Source: Corythucha ciliata
Lineage: Eukaryota > Arthropoda > Insecta > Hemiptera > Tingidae
NCBI GenBank assembly: GCA_038030265.1
Contig: CM075939.1
Coordinates: forward strand, 24,967,253 to 25,031,252
Direction: 5' to 3'
Length of the DNA: 64,000 nucleotides
The translations under genes and the position numbers were made by a program. Position 1 is the first letter of the stretch, and each line of letters opens with the position of its first letter. Below the pieces are notes generated by a model, which had not been told where the DNA came from, did no database searches, and saw only the letters and a list, made by a program, of their open reading frames with translations. This document shows positions 11,671-22,100 of the stretch, piece after piece.

Positions 11671-11711
11671 AGTGCTGATGATGATCCGGTGGATCGAAAA
11701 CCGGTTACACT
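11671..11711 (+). ncRNA. Hammerhead-ribozyme-like motif
   Basis: The order of parts matches a minimal type I hammerhead. Stem I 5' strand AGTG (11671-11674), core CTGATGA (11675-11681), stem II GATCC-GGT-GGATC (11683-11695), core GAAA (11696-11699). Stem III has AACC directly followed by GGTT with no loop, then cleavage triplet TTA (cut after 11707) and stem I 3' strand CACT (11708-11711). The loopless palindromic stem III is the form known from Penelope-like elements and retrozymes, where the ribozyme works as a dimer. One extra T (11682) sits between CTGATGA and stem II and might weaken it. AATAAA-like text follows at 11717. Activity is not shown. Confidence 0.55.
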
Positions 11712-11770
11712 GAATTAAATAATAAAAGTACCGTGGAGATTACAATTTCATTCGAGCTTTAATCCTAATA

Positions 11771-12220
11771 GGGGTATTCACGTCAACTTTCGAACTGTTT
11801 GTAGTTTCGTAATTGCGTAGTCAGATGTTTGTTACCAGGGTTACCAGAGGGAAATCAAGTTTCGAATGAATGAGTTTGATATAGGCCCCGAACGAAATGA
11901 ATGACAAAATGATTCCAATCTCGGTTTCCCTAATGCTCGTTTCACACATACGCGGTTTCCCCGAGGCGCGGTTGCTACGCGGCGCGAACGCCTCGCGTGT
12001 GTGCCCGCATGTGTGAACCGAAATTCGGTTCCTACGCGGCAGCAGTTTGAAGAGGTTTCTCGGTTCACACATGCGAGGCACCCTCCACGTTCGCGCCACG
12101 TAGCAACCGCGCGCCTCGGGGAACCACGTATGTGTGAAACGAGCCTAACAAGTAACAACAGACCTTAGCAACAACGCAAGTACGAAACTACAAACAGTAC
12201 GATGGTTAACGTGAACACCC
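11771..12220. mobile_element. Double foldback element
   Basis: Outer arms: GGGGTATTCACGTCAACTTT with CTGTTTGTAGTTTCGTA at left, complement near 12180-12220. Inner arms: GCTCGTTTCACACATACGCG (from about 11938) and its complement ending about 12143, with GC-rich text between. Two nested palindromes suggest one element inserted in another, or one element with a compound hairpin. Confidence 0.8.
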
Positions 12221-12221
12221 T

Positions 12222-12349
12222 TATGGTGGATTTCACCACCTCGGCTTAACTAAGCCGAGCCTTGTTCTTATAAAATTTAATGCATTTCTCCGAAAGTCTG
12301 ACTTAATTTTAATTCGAACCTCAAGCCGAGGTGGTGAAATCCGCCATTA
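12222..12349. mobile_element. MITE with TGGTGGATTTCACCACCTCG termini
   Basis: The left end TATGGTGGATTTCACCACC and the right end GGTGGTGAAATCCGCCATTA are inverted copies of about 25 bp. The ends are themselves partly self-complementary. The flanks are compatible with a TA target. A larger relative is at 13803-14279. Confidence 0.8.
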
Positions 12350-12369
12350 ATGAAATCATTTCTCAGATA

Positions 12370-12600
12370 TTGCTCACAATAAAACATCAATTTCGCGGTT
12401 TGTTGACGACCGGTTTTGCGGGGCTGCATAATTCAAAAACCACTTTCACGGATTTTGAACTCTTAAGCAAATAAACCAAATAAAAACATACAATTTGGGG
12501 CTCTATTAAAAACCATTTTGACAGGCCTGCCTCACTTTTCATTCAAAACCCAATTTCTTGGATTTCACTCCCTAAAAACACTTTTAGCCGCAGCTCGCGG
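12370..12600. repeat. Degenerate ~35-bp repeats (family D)
   Basis: Words like TTTCGCGGNTTTGACTCACT and AAAACCCAATTT recur. The same family is at 14285-14720. Confidence 0.6.
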
Positions 12601-12699
12601 ATTCGAAAGGGTGGACGGACGATAAAGGATGGTTTTCAAAAAGGTATTTGTTTTATTTTTACACAAGAAATTAATAACGCAATAACTGAAATTTTATAA

Positions 12700-13490
12700 T
12701 ATTTTCGTTGGAGCTTCGCTGGGGATCGGTATGGCGTTAAACTGGTGGAGCCCCGTCCCTTCTGGTCCTTCCCTCGACCCAAGAAGCTTACGAAGAGATA
12801 GGATTTTCACCCACCTGGTAAGGTATATCCTTCGAATGAAGAGTGGGATGTACGACTGCGAGGATCACACCTGTGACCCCGATAGACGGCTCCAGTGCTC
12901 GACGGACGACGAAGGTTGGGTTACGACGGATGACTCTGATACTTGAGGACAAGGACTTATGACGATGGTGGACGACTGTAGTACCCGACGGACGACGAAG
13001 ACTATGACAACGGCGGACGATTCAGTTACTCGACGGACGACGAAGACCGGTCGCTCTAGCGACCCCTGAAGATGAAGGCGAAGGGTCACACTAGCGACCC
13101 TATGGACGACGACAATGGTCACACTCGTGACCCGACGCTCGGTGGTAATTCGATGATGGATGGTCGCACTTGCGACCACGGGTCTCAACGGTAACGCGAC
13201 GAAGAGTGGTCGCGCTTGTGACCCGACTCACGGCAGTACTTGATGATGGATGGTCGCACTCGCACTCGTGAGCACTGCGAAGGACGAAGACGATGGTCGC
13301 ACTTGGACCCGACTCACTGCAGTTACTCGATGCTGGATGGTCGCACTCGTGACCACTGCGAAGGACGAAGACGGTGGTCGCACTTGGACCCGACTCACTG
13401 TAGTTACTCGATGCTGGGTGGTCGCACTTGTGACCACTAACTGAGACACACACTTCACTTTTCCCGGGGACTGGTCGCACTACGGAACCA
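12700..13490. repeat. GC-rich GGTCGCACT tandem repeat island
   Basis: Two almost identical ~82-90 bp units span about 13250-13430 (GGTCGCACTCGTGACCACTG ... CGACTCACTGCAGTTACTCG), with degenerate copies from 12950. Frames occur on both strands, as expected of a simple purine-rich repeat, so I call no protein. Its base composition differs sharply from its surroundings. Confidence 0.75.
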
Positions 13491-13642
13491 CAGACTTTTC
13501 ACCAGGGGGTCAGGGTCACACTCAGACCGCGAACTATTAACTCCTGCGAACTTTTAGACCAACACTCTCGGACCCGGCTTGGGGTGAGCTTAACCTCTGA
13601 CTCCCGATTCAACACGCCCCTCATTTGTGTTTCCCCGTGCTC

Positions 13643-13655
13643 CCTTATATAGGTT
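13643..13655 (-). promoter_or_regulatory. Possible TATA box (CCTATATAAGGG) on minus strand
   Basis: A consensus-like TATATAAGG on the minus strand lies in the GC-rich block 13490-13800, with an AATAAA on the same strand about 1 kb downstream (near 12650). That arrangement could be a promoter-bearing terminal repeat of a retroelement. I found no clear target duplication or second repeat. Confidence 0.3.
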
Positions 13656-13802
13656 CTCTTCTCGCCCCACTCGGATCTCACACCCAAGGTGCGCGGCTAA
13701 CTCCCGCTCCCGCAGCTCACGCGAGTTTCAGGAAGGACCCAGAGATAGCGGCTCCGCCATTATCTACCCATTCTCGCTCACGGTTACACCTTTTTAGACA
13801 CT

Positions 13803-14279
13803 AATGGTGGACTCACCACCTCGGCTTAACATTAAGGGGGAGTTGTACATGTGTTTCTTCGACCCCCCTCCAATCATACCTCACCTACTCGGCGTTACGT
13901 AAATTTCTGCACCAATCTTGGATTTCAAGGTATCATTTAAATCTTCAGGGAATTCCGCACAATCGTACAATCTTGCTTTCCTCGATAAGTCGTCGAAAGA
14001 GTGTGAATTTTCAAGGTAAAAGTTTATGTGTGTTTTACAGTTATTTTAGGGGTGAAATATGAAAAAAGAAGATCGTACGGTTGTGCGGAATTTCATGAAG
14101 ATTCAAATGAGGCCTTGAAATCCAGGATTGGTGCAGAAATACGGCGGTAATTTACATAACGCCGAGTAGGCAAGGAATGGTTGGAGGGAGGACAAGGAAA
14201 CACATGTATGTACAACTGCATTGCATTTTACGTTAACAAGGTTCCGCTTAACTAAGCCGAGGTGGTGAAATCCACCATA
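13803..14279. mobile_element. Foldback element with TGGTGGANTTCACCACCTCG ends
   Basis: Termini match the MITE at 12222-12349. Inside are long inverted arms, about 13842-14000 against 14065-14218 (for example GTTGTACATGTGTTTCTTC, and the motifs CTACTCGGCGTTACGTAA and TTTCTGCACCAATC). A diverged single arm lies at 63035-63240. Confidence 0.8.
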
Positions 14280-14284
14280 AATGA

Positions 14285-14720
14285 CCATGTACCTACGCAG
14301 GTCTGGCTCACTAAAAAATAATGTTTGCGGGTTAGACTCGCAAAAACAGAAAAACAATTTCGCAAGTTTGCAGGCTCACTAAAAAATTCGTCGGTAATTT
14401 TGTTGGTGAAAACCAATTTTGAGGGTTTGCCTCATTCAAACCACAATCTTGTGGATTTGGCAAATTTAAACATCATTTTCGCGATTCTGACTCACTAAAA
14501 CGCTAACTAATTCCGCTGGTTTTACTCGCCCAAGAAGCCAAGAACCATTTCTCCGGCCTGACTCCTCATTAAAACACAATTTCGTGGGTTTTGACTGACT
14601 GAAAGTGCTGAAACCCTCAATTTCGCGGGGTTGCGTCATTTGAAACGACCTGTTTCACAGATTTGGCTCGGTAAAAGCCCGAATTTCCGGAGTTTTGCTT
14701 TTTCAAAAAGATAATTGCAC
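14285..14720. repeat. Degenerate family D array
   Basis: Mutated copies of TTCGCGGGTTTGACTCACTA with AAAACCNCAATT. No gene. Confidence 0.65.
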
Positions 14721-17100
14721 GGGGCTTTGCTCGTTGGAAACCCAACTTTGATGTACCTCGTGGAAGGGAGGGGGGGATTTGAAACGTGTTGAGCCCTTCC
14801 CCTCCCCCCGAGCAATGCGGACTTTTAGGAATGTACAAACTCTGGAGGTACATAGTGCTAGGAGGGGATATGCCTGTAGTGCAACAGTGCATCTGAGATC
14901 TTCTCCAGTGAAGATCAAAGGCTGGCTACACCATTGTCGTTTATCCGCTATCTTTTTCAACAAATAGTTCAGCATTTTTTGTCGAAAATATAGCCCAGGA
15001 TTAATGTGTACGAATAAATGGGAAATTCGCACTGTTTTTCTATCTCGAGCAGTCGAAATACATGTTTATTATTTTAAAAAAGTTGCTTGATGCCGTTACA
15101 TTTATTTTGTGTTGATAATAATAATAATAATAATATGTTTACGACGTTTATCATTGCATACATAAATGTCCAGTAGGATTTTATTTTTACCTACCTATAA
15201 TGTTTTGGTTTTAATTTCATTTTTCTTATAATTTTTAAATAACCATAATTATTCAAGCGAAGTCAAGGAACAGTTTGACCGCCGACCAAAGCTATCGCCC
15301 CTTTGTTAGTTACCCGCGGTGGACGGGTGGGAGGACAAAAAAGTTCTCCCATCACGATATTACTCGCGCTTCGGCGCTCAAATCGTTGCTTCACAGTTTT
15401 TATCGACAATTTCCAGCATATCATATTATTTTAAACACATAAAAATAGAAGATCGTTTATAATATATGCCGAGACGACGAAAACAGTGCAATTATGAGGA
15501 AAAAGCAACAAATTTTTGGCACAAGTCTAACCCATTGTTTAAGTACTAATTAATTCACGTTTATTAGCACAGAACATCAAATATTAAGCAGGTTATAATT
15601 CTTGTTTATTACGAGCTATGAGACACCAATTAATTCGCACAGTTATTCAAAAATGTTCTTGGCAAGTGTTTTATTTTAATTTTTGTTAAGCCATTTCCGG
15701 ATTTCAAAGAAAAAAAGGAACCTTTTTTTATGAATTATTTGTTATTTTGTTTTACTCAGGTACAGCTGGACTCCGTTTTCTTTGTTCTTTTAATTTATTA
15801 TAAATGTGTAACTCTTTAATTCGCTTAACATTCTTAGCTTTACTCATTATCCTCCTCCTTTGGTCAATTATCTTTTTCTTTTGATGGAACAAGGAAAAAA
15901 AAACCGTTTCAGTCTCTCGTTTCTCTTTTTTTTCCAAAATTTACGGAATTCCCGGAGTTGGTTTTTTCGAAGGTGTCCCTTTTTTCCTTTTTATAGAATT
16001 TCTGTGTGTAAACTCGGAAAACAAATAAGCAAATTTGAATGTCTCTCTCTATTTTCACGATCAAAAAATAGTTTGTTTGTTTTTTTTTTTATTCTATGCG
16101 AGTTCAAAATTTGAATCCTGTAGCCACTGGCGAGTAAAGGCAAAGTGTTTTTTTTTCGCCCTTGGACGGCAAAAAACACCGCGGATGATGCTTTTCACCC
16201 GGTGGAAAGTTCTTTACTCCTACAGCCATTGCCTAACGCAAAATTATTTATGTAGGATAAAAAATAGTAACTACATCACTGAAGGTAAAGTATCTTTCCA
16301 AGCCTCGAGGAGGCTCTCGCCTCGTCCAGCCATCTCTCCCCACTCGGCTCGGAAAAACTCACTTTCGTATACGATGTACTTTTTAAAAACAGAACTAGCA
16401 AAAAACTAAGAAAAGCGTTACAGTATAAATGAATTTGCTTGCTCAGACAGACTTAATAGTCGATATTTCCTTTTTTAAAGACTAAAAATGCTTTAAAGAT
16501 AATCATTTTCTTTTTACAAGTATAGAAAATATAATATTCACCAAAAAATAAACTTTATCCGTATCAATTTCCCTAAAAATAAACCAAAACTATAATTTAT
16601 TTTTATTTTCCCGTCCCTAATTTCTTCCAACATAACCAACTTCTAAAAACACTCATTTAAGGTGTTTTCAACATAATTCGTGTATACTCTATTTATAATA
16701 ATTGAAACGCCATTATTATGCTACTTGAAATCTACTAGCTAGGGTATAATGCTACAATGCGGTTAGTTGAATGACACTGCATAAGAGAGAAGCTTTTTTT
16801 TTCTCGAAAAGACGTGCAAGATTTTTGAGAAAATAAAACATTCCCCACCCCTTTAAAAGTTTAAACAGTTCTGTTAGGCCATGAAAGTTAGCAAAAAATA
16901 AAATTATGTTAAGCGGGGGTCAGCATCAGCTCATTTAGACATCAGTAAAGCTCTGACAAATTGACTTGATATTTTTTTAAAATTTACCACCGACTAGGAC
17001 CGGTACTTAATGATCGTTAAAATGAAAATTATTGCTGTTTTTCTAGGTTTTTGTTTCAAAGAAAAACATAATAGGATAGTTTAAAAAATGGATTGTCCGA
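14721..17100. other. AT-rich gene-free region
   Basis: About 2.4 kb with long A/T runs, an (AAT)n run near 15115-15135 and no coding exon I can support. Frames at 15752-16409 are low-complexity F/K-rich translations. Nothing else recognised. Confidence 0.45.
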
Positions 17101-17102
17101 TA

Positions 17103-17250
17103 ATAGCGTTTTCTATCAATGTAAAATTCTGCTCTGGAGCAATTCATTTCCACCTGTATTATCCATTAACATCTATTTTCATCCAGAGAGCACGAGTGGA
17201 AATGAACTACTCTAGAGCAAAATTTTATGTAAATGGAAAACGCAATAAGT
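17103..17250. mobile_element. Small foldback element
   Basis: ATAGCGTTTTCTATCAATGT with AAAATTCTGCTCTGGAGCA at left is matched by GCTCTAGAGCAAAATTTTAT and AAATGGAAAACGCAATA at right. Non-coding. Confidence 0.7.
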
Positions 17251-17687
17251 TATTCAATAAATAAATAAAAAAGGACGGCATTGCCTGACCGTGAATCTTT
17301 ATTTAATTTAATTTGGGTCCTATAAATGAAAATATTAGGAAATTACCTCTTTTTTTGAGCCCTGATCCAATAAACACTATACCTAAATGTCTGATGCTTT
17401 GTAAATTTTCCACAAGTATAAGGGTGCGCAGTCTTGTTGTGCAATATTAATTAAAGAGGCGAATCAACGATACAAGAAATAACGATAGATGGTCTGCAAG
17501 GGGAGCGGGGCGGGGTTGATAATTTTAGTGCGTGAGTCAATGCCCAAATTGCCTGGTTTTGTTTTGGTTCTTCGGAGCGAAGTATTTTCTTCTCATAAAA
17601 GAATAAATCTCAAGATTTATTCCGACGAATTATTATTGTTGTTGAAGCACCTTCAGAATCGCAAGAACCTGAGACAGAGGCGACATT
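17251..17687. other. Unassigned sequence
   Basis: No convincing gene. A 79-residue frame (17489-17728) runs into the poly(T) of the next element and has no family features. Confidence 0.3.
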
Positions 17688-17885
17688 TTTTTTTTTTTTT
17701 TTTCGAGGGGCGCGAGGATACTAACTGACCAGGGGGCAGTGTCGCTTATATGGGCTTATATTCACCGTGCCCTACTTCCAGATCACACCCGTATAATACG
17801 CGGGCGTTTCAGTCGGTGCGCCGTTTGTCACGCGCACACCGACAAGAACGCCCATACGAAGCCGAGTGCCCGTGTCACAGTTCAT
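17688..17885 (-). mobile_element. Retroposon 3' end on minus strand
   Basis: A run of about 15 T at 17689-17703 is the poly(A) tail of a minus-strand insertion. The GC-rich body (17705-17880) is unlike its AT-rich surroundings. A SINE or the 3' UTR of a LINE are both possible. Confidence 0.5.
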
Positions 17886-17999
17886 CGTAGCCTTATATAC
17901 ATATAGCTATAGGGTTGCCAACTCTAAATTCTACAAAATTGGGACTAAAGTTTCAAAGTCCAAAATCCGCCCAAACAAAAAGGAAAAAAGCGGGACACT

Positions 18000-18250
18000 T
18001 GACTTGAGATGATACTTCATGAGTGCGAAGAAGAAGAAAGAAAACGAATCACAAAAAGCTCCAACTACAAGAAAAGCCCATCCCACGGTCTAAGCCCCAA
18101 AAAATTGAACCCCAAAAACTAGAGTCCCTAAAAAACCGCAAGTACTACTGAGAACGGCATCCCCAAGAAGCTCGAACAACAAAAAGCTCTAACCACAAAA
18201 AGATCTAATCACAAAAACCTTTAACCAAAAATTCACTAACCAGAAAACCT
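18000..18250. repeat. Short degenerate repeats (CCCCAAAAA / CTAACCACAAAAA)
   Basis: Words AAGCCCCAAAAAATTGAACC, AAGCTCTAACCACAAAAAG and variants recur at roughly 20-bp spacing. No gene. Confidence 0.5.
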
Positions 18251-18377
18251 TGACACGACACGTACAGTGGAAAAAGTATCGGAAAAGTAATCGGTTGATC
18301 ATATAAGAAGATTCTCACTTGATGAATCAGATCAGGTTCACATGTTTGTATCTTCATTCCGAGAATTAAATTATTAT

Positions 18378-18629
18378 TAGGTTTGTTCGTTTGTTGTTCA
18401 GTGTAGTGGTGCAGGTGTGATTCAAGCATTCCGGGATTTACGTCATTTCTATAAAGCAAACGAACGCTTTTCGTGCAAATGGCTAACCTTACGGTAACAA
18501 AAACGTTACCTTCATGATTTCTTTCCGCTTCTCAGAAGGAAATGATTGACGAAAGGTAATTACTGAGCAGGTTATAACATTTGGTTCGTGCAGTCCAGAG
18601 CAGCTCCGGACGACAAACGAACAAACCTA
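18378..18629. mobile_element. TIR MITE, TAGGTTTGTTCGTTTGT ends
   Basis: A perfect 17-bp terminal inverted repeat at both ends (18378 and 18629), with TA at each border as for Tc1/mariner-like targets. A related copy is at 27542-27697. Non-coding. Confidence 0.85.
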
Positions 18630-18646
18630 TTGTATGCTCAATATAT

Positions 18647-18850
18647 ATTTTTTTTTTTCAAAGAAATGTAGCAACAGAATCCGGGATAAATTGCATCCTG
18701 GAGTGACCTTGCCCGGGACGCGGAACAAAACTAGCCAAATCGGGACTGTTCCGCGGGGACAGTTGACAGCCCTAAGTGGTAGTGTAACGGCCAATAGCGG
18801 GATTCGCACCCAGGCCAGCGTTGTACACCCATTACACCATCAGAGGCGAC
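18647..18850 (-). mobile_element. tRNA-derived SINE
   Basis: Read on the minus strand, the head has an A-box-like TGATGGTGTAATGGG and a B-box-like GGGTGCGAATCCC, followed by a ~150-bp unrelated body and an A-rich tail (18647-18659 as T on plus). The head does not fold as a complete tRNA (spacing is too short), so it is not a tRNA gene. Target duplications were not identified. Confidence 0.55.
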
Positions 18851-18908
18851 TAGATTCAGATTATATTCAGTAGATTCAGGGGGCTATATTGCCTAATATT
18901 TAATTCGT

Positions 18909-19157
18909 CACTATAGTCGGATCGGTGAAAGAATGTGCATGAAATTACCCTCTCTTTTCCCTAAACCCACATGACTTACCGCTACCACACCATCACCTGA
19001 GAGGAGCCTCTCCTATTTTATCGGTAAAACTCTCTGTTATTGGTTGCAGTTGTTTGAAAATAAGAGGAGAAGTGGAGAACCACATTAAGAGAGGGAAAAG
19101 GCGGGCTTAGGGCCTCCCACCACTCATGCACATTCTTTCGCCGATCCGACTGTAGTG
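18909..19157. mobile_element. TIR MITE (CACTATAGTCGGATCGGTGA)
   Basis: About 34 bp at the left is inverted at the right (CTTTCGCCGATCCGACTGTAGTG). It sits 22 bp downstream of the predicted stop of the IA-2 gene, or in its last intron if a further exon exists. Confidence 0.85.
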
Positions 19158-19178
19158 CTCGTGGTGATATTTTGGGGA

Positions 19179-22100
19179 CTAAAAATGTGTCAACTTTACC
19201 TCATCAGTGACGGCCGTCAACACAAACTTGAATTGTTCCCTTGACGTAACAGCACCGGCGCGCTGGTCTCGAATATGTTCTAGCGTAGCGGCCACGTCGA
19301 TCTCCTTTGCTCCTTTGGCTATTCGATTGAGTACCATGTCGAGAAGACAGTAGGTTCCAGTTCGACTTATTCCATCACTGTTTTTTTTCCACATAATTAC
19401 TTCAGCGCCTTTGAATTATTTTATTTAGTGAAGGGGAGTGGTGCTTACCTGCAGTGGACTACTATAGGACAGGACCTTCCTCTGAAAGATTTATTCACTT
19501 TCCTGAAAAATTAAGTATACGCGTGATAGCTCTAATTAAGGAAATTCTAAGAAAAATCAATAAATTTTTCAAACGAACCTTCGGAACTCTAGAAGCGACT
19601 TAGTTGACGATGGAACTTCGCCGTCGGGCCACGATAAGAAGTGAAATTGCGTTACAGTTCTAGTCTCACCAGTTTTTAGGTTTTTCAAATAGAAGCTTCG
19701 AACTACATAATCGTCACACCACATGTACTCGCCCACCAAGTGTACCTACGAGGAATCGATGTAAACACCATTTTAAAACAATAAAAAACAAAATTTTCAA
19801 ATCGTTTTACCTCGTAAATGTGATAAATATCAGAACCGTCTTCGGGCCAGTATCTGTGACATAGTGGAGCGTCCGGCTCGCCGAGGCGAGTCAACATGAC
19901 GATGACGACACAGCCCTGTTCCCAGATCATTTGCCACATGTCGGCGACCGTGTGTGGTAGAGGTCCCTGACAGGCGATGTAGGCGGCGTTTCTCGGATCA
20001 TGATCAGCCTGCATAATGGAAGGAGCAGAAAGGGGAGTGTATTAGGCATCGACCCCCTTAATTTCCGCAGATTCATCAGGCTCCTGAAGCCTCGACTTTC
20101 GAATTCTAATCCTTGTGATTTGGGCTGTGACGCCAACCCTTGGATGGTGAGCAAGTCCCAAATATACACCCCTTCTACGCATCTACTCACCCCCCCCTGC
20201 AGCATGAGCCATGAGTATGACCTTATATCGGAAAGCCTTGATCTATAGAACCGAGGAGGCCGGAGACATACTTGCCAGATTGGGCTATTTCTGGAGGCTA
20301 TTCGCGGTTAAAATTAAGAAAAAGCTCCAAACCTTAGGCTATTTACAAAAACTAAAAATGCGAGTCGCCTGAAACAGAAATCATTCTGTTACTTATGCCC
20401 ACCGAGGGTGCGCTCAATTTAGCCATTCAAACTATAGCCACTTGCACAATTTTATTAATGCACAGTTTGACCTCCCCCCCTCAAGGACAGAAATTCCAAC
20501 TTCTGCCCAAAAGACCAAAAACTGACTGTTCAAACGTAAAACTGGAACTTTAGCCCCTATAACATGATTGATGTGCGGCTATTTCAGCCCAGAAACCGCA
20601 AAGTTAGCTCTATAACAGACGATTTATCCCTCAAAAACTGATTTGAGGACCCATCGGAAACTCTCTGTTCTCTAATACCACAAAAATTGAAATCTGGTAA
20701 ACTTAGGGTCTCCGCACAGGGGGCCACTAAGTAGCACCACTGCCTACACTTAGTGGCTCTTCTGAGTGGTTGAACCGGACTACTTTGTGATCGGTGAGCC
20801 CGTCCCGCGAAATTGGCTTCGGATGAGGAACCCTGACAATTTTGTTTTAAAAAGAGTTAGACCCCCGCCCCCACTGGTGAAATCGTTCTTTAAGATGAGC
20901 CAACTCCTCGAAATTAATTTTTGAGTGTGTGAAAAGCGCGAAATTTTATTTTTTTAGCAGTGAAAATGCCCTCTTGAGGTGATCCGTGGTTTTCGATGCA
21001 ACGAAACCAGCATAATTGCTCTTTTTCGGGAGATACACACACGTGACATGGTTTCTAATGAACGAACACCGCGAAATATCCAGGGCGAAAGCTGGAGGAA
21101 AAATTACCGCATATAAAGAGCTGGTCTGCAATGGACCTTGGCCTCCCCCTGGCAGCGCGGTTTTTGTGCTTCAGGGTAGACCTCAACCCGTGGTTTCTTT
21201 CACGTAGCACCTGGCAACTCTGACCGGAGGTCGTACTTAAGCTAATAATAAAGTGAAAATGCGGCTTACAATGGTAGAGGCGTTAATGTAGTCCGATTCG
21301 GTGATGTTTGACAACTCGTTAAGAACAACTCGGGCGTGATCGTATGGCAAGGCGTGAGGGTAGCGATTTTTCTGAAGATTTTCCGGCTGAAAAGAGTGTG
21401 AAAATGAGTGGTTTTCAATTCTCCAACTTATTATTATTATTTTAATTCATACTCTCTGGGCAATCGTTGAGGCGTTGGGTTCTGCGTCGTAAGCGCAGAG
21501 GGCTGCCCATTCCGAGTCTAGTGTTTCTTTATTCTTCAGGTGTTCTTCCAAGTGCGCCTGGCAGGAACAAAAAATTGTACATTTTATACCTAGGCTAAAG
21601 TCGCCAGCCTCGGCCGGACATCCATTTTCTCAACTCGCAAAAACCTTTCTTGCCGTGGCGTACATATTATTTTTCATCCTATCAAAGGGGTGACACTGGG
21701 GGGTATCCGGTTTAATTTTATCAGTGAAGACCAAAACTAGTAGCAATAATTTTCATTTCATCAGAGTAATAAAATGAACGCTTTCCCCTCAAGTAGGATT
21801 AAAAAAAAAAAAAAAAAAGAAAAAAGTGTACAGTCTCCGCTGTATAGTTAAGAGATATACCAACCAGAACAGCCTCTCCAGTTTCAATGTCCATGTTTGT
21901 CAAAGCCGGCTCGTCGCTCCTAAATGAAAGAACGTCAAGATAAAACAGGAAATGACGCGGATACAAGCAGAACTGACAAACCAAGATGACGTGCTCGATC
22001 GCGACGACGGACTATCCTTGTCGCTTTCCTTCGACAGACTTGTCACGCGCTGCGTGGTAGCCGAACTCGCGCCGACTCCTCCTCCACCCTTCTCAACGTT

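Larger units (their letters stand above)
10901..11770 (+). mobile_element. Possible retroelement remnant around the hammerhead motif
   Basis: A GC-rich block (11030-11160), tandem repeats (11345-11580), the hammerhead-like motif and an AATAAA-type tail lie in a row between family A repeats and a foldback element. The order resembles the terminal region of a Penelope-like element or retrozyme. No reverse transcriptase remains, so the class is an inference from the ribozyme motif alone. Frames on both strands at 10899-11201 overlap each other and look spurious. Confidence 0.35.

Noticed and set aside
12865..13480. Long frames on both strands of the GGTCGCACT repeat
   Set aside because: Repeat translations in several frames at once; no start or splice support.
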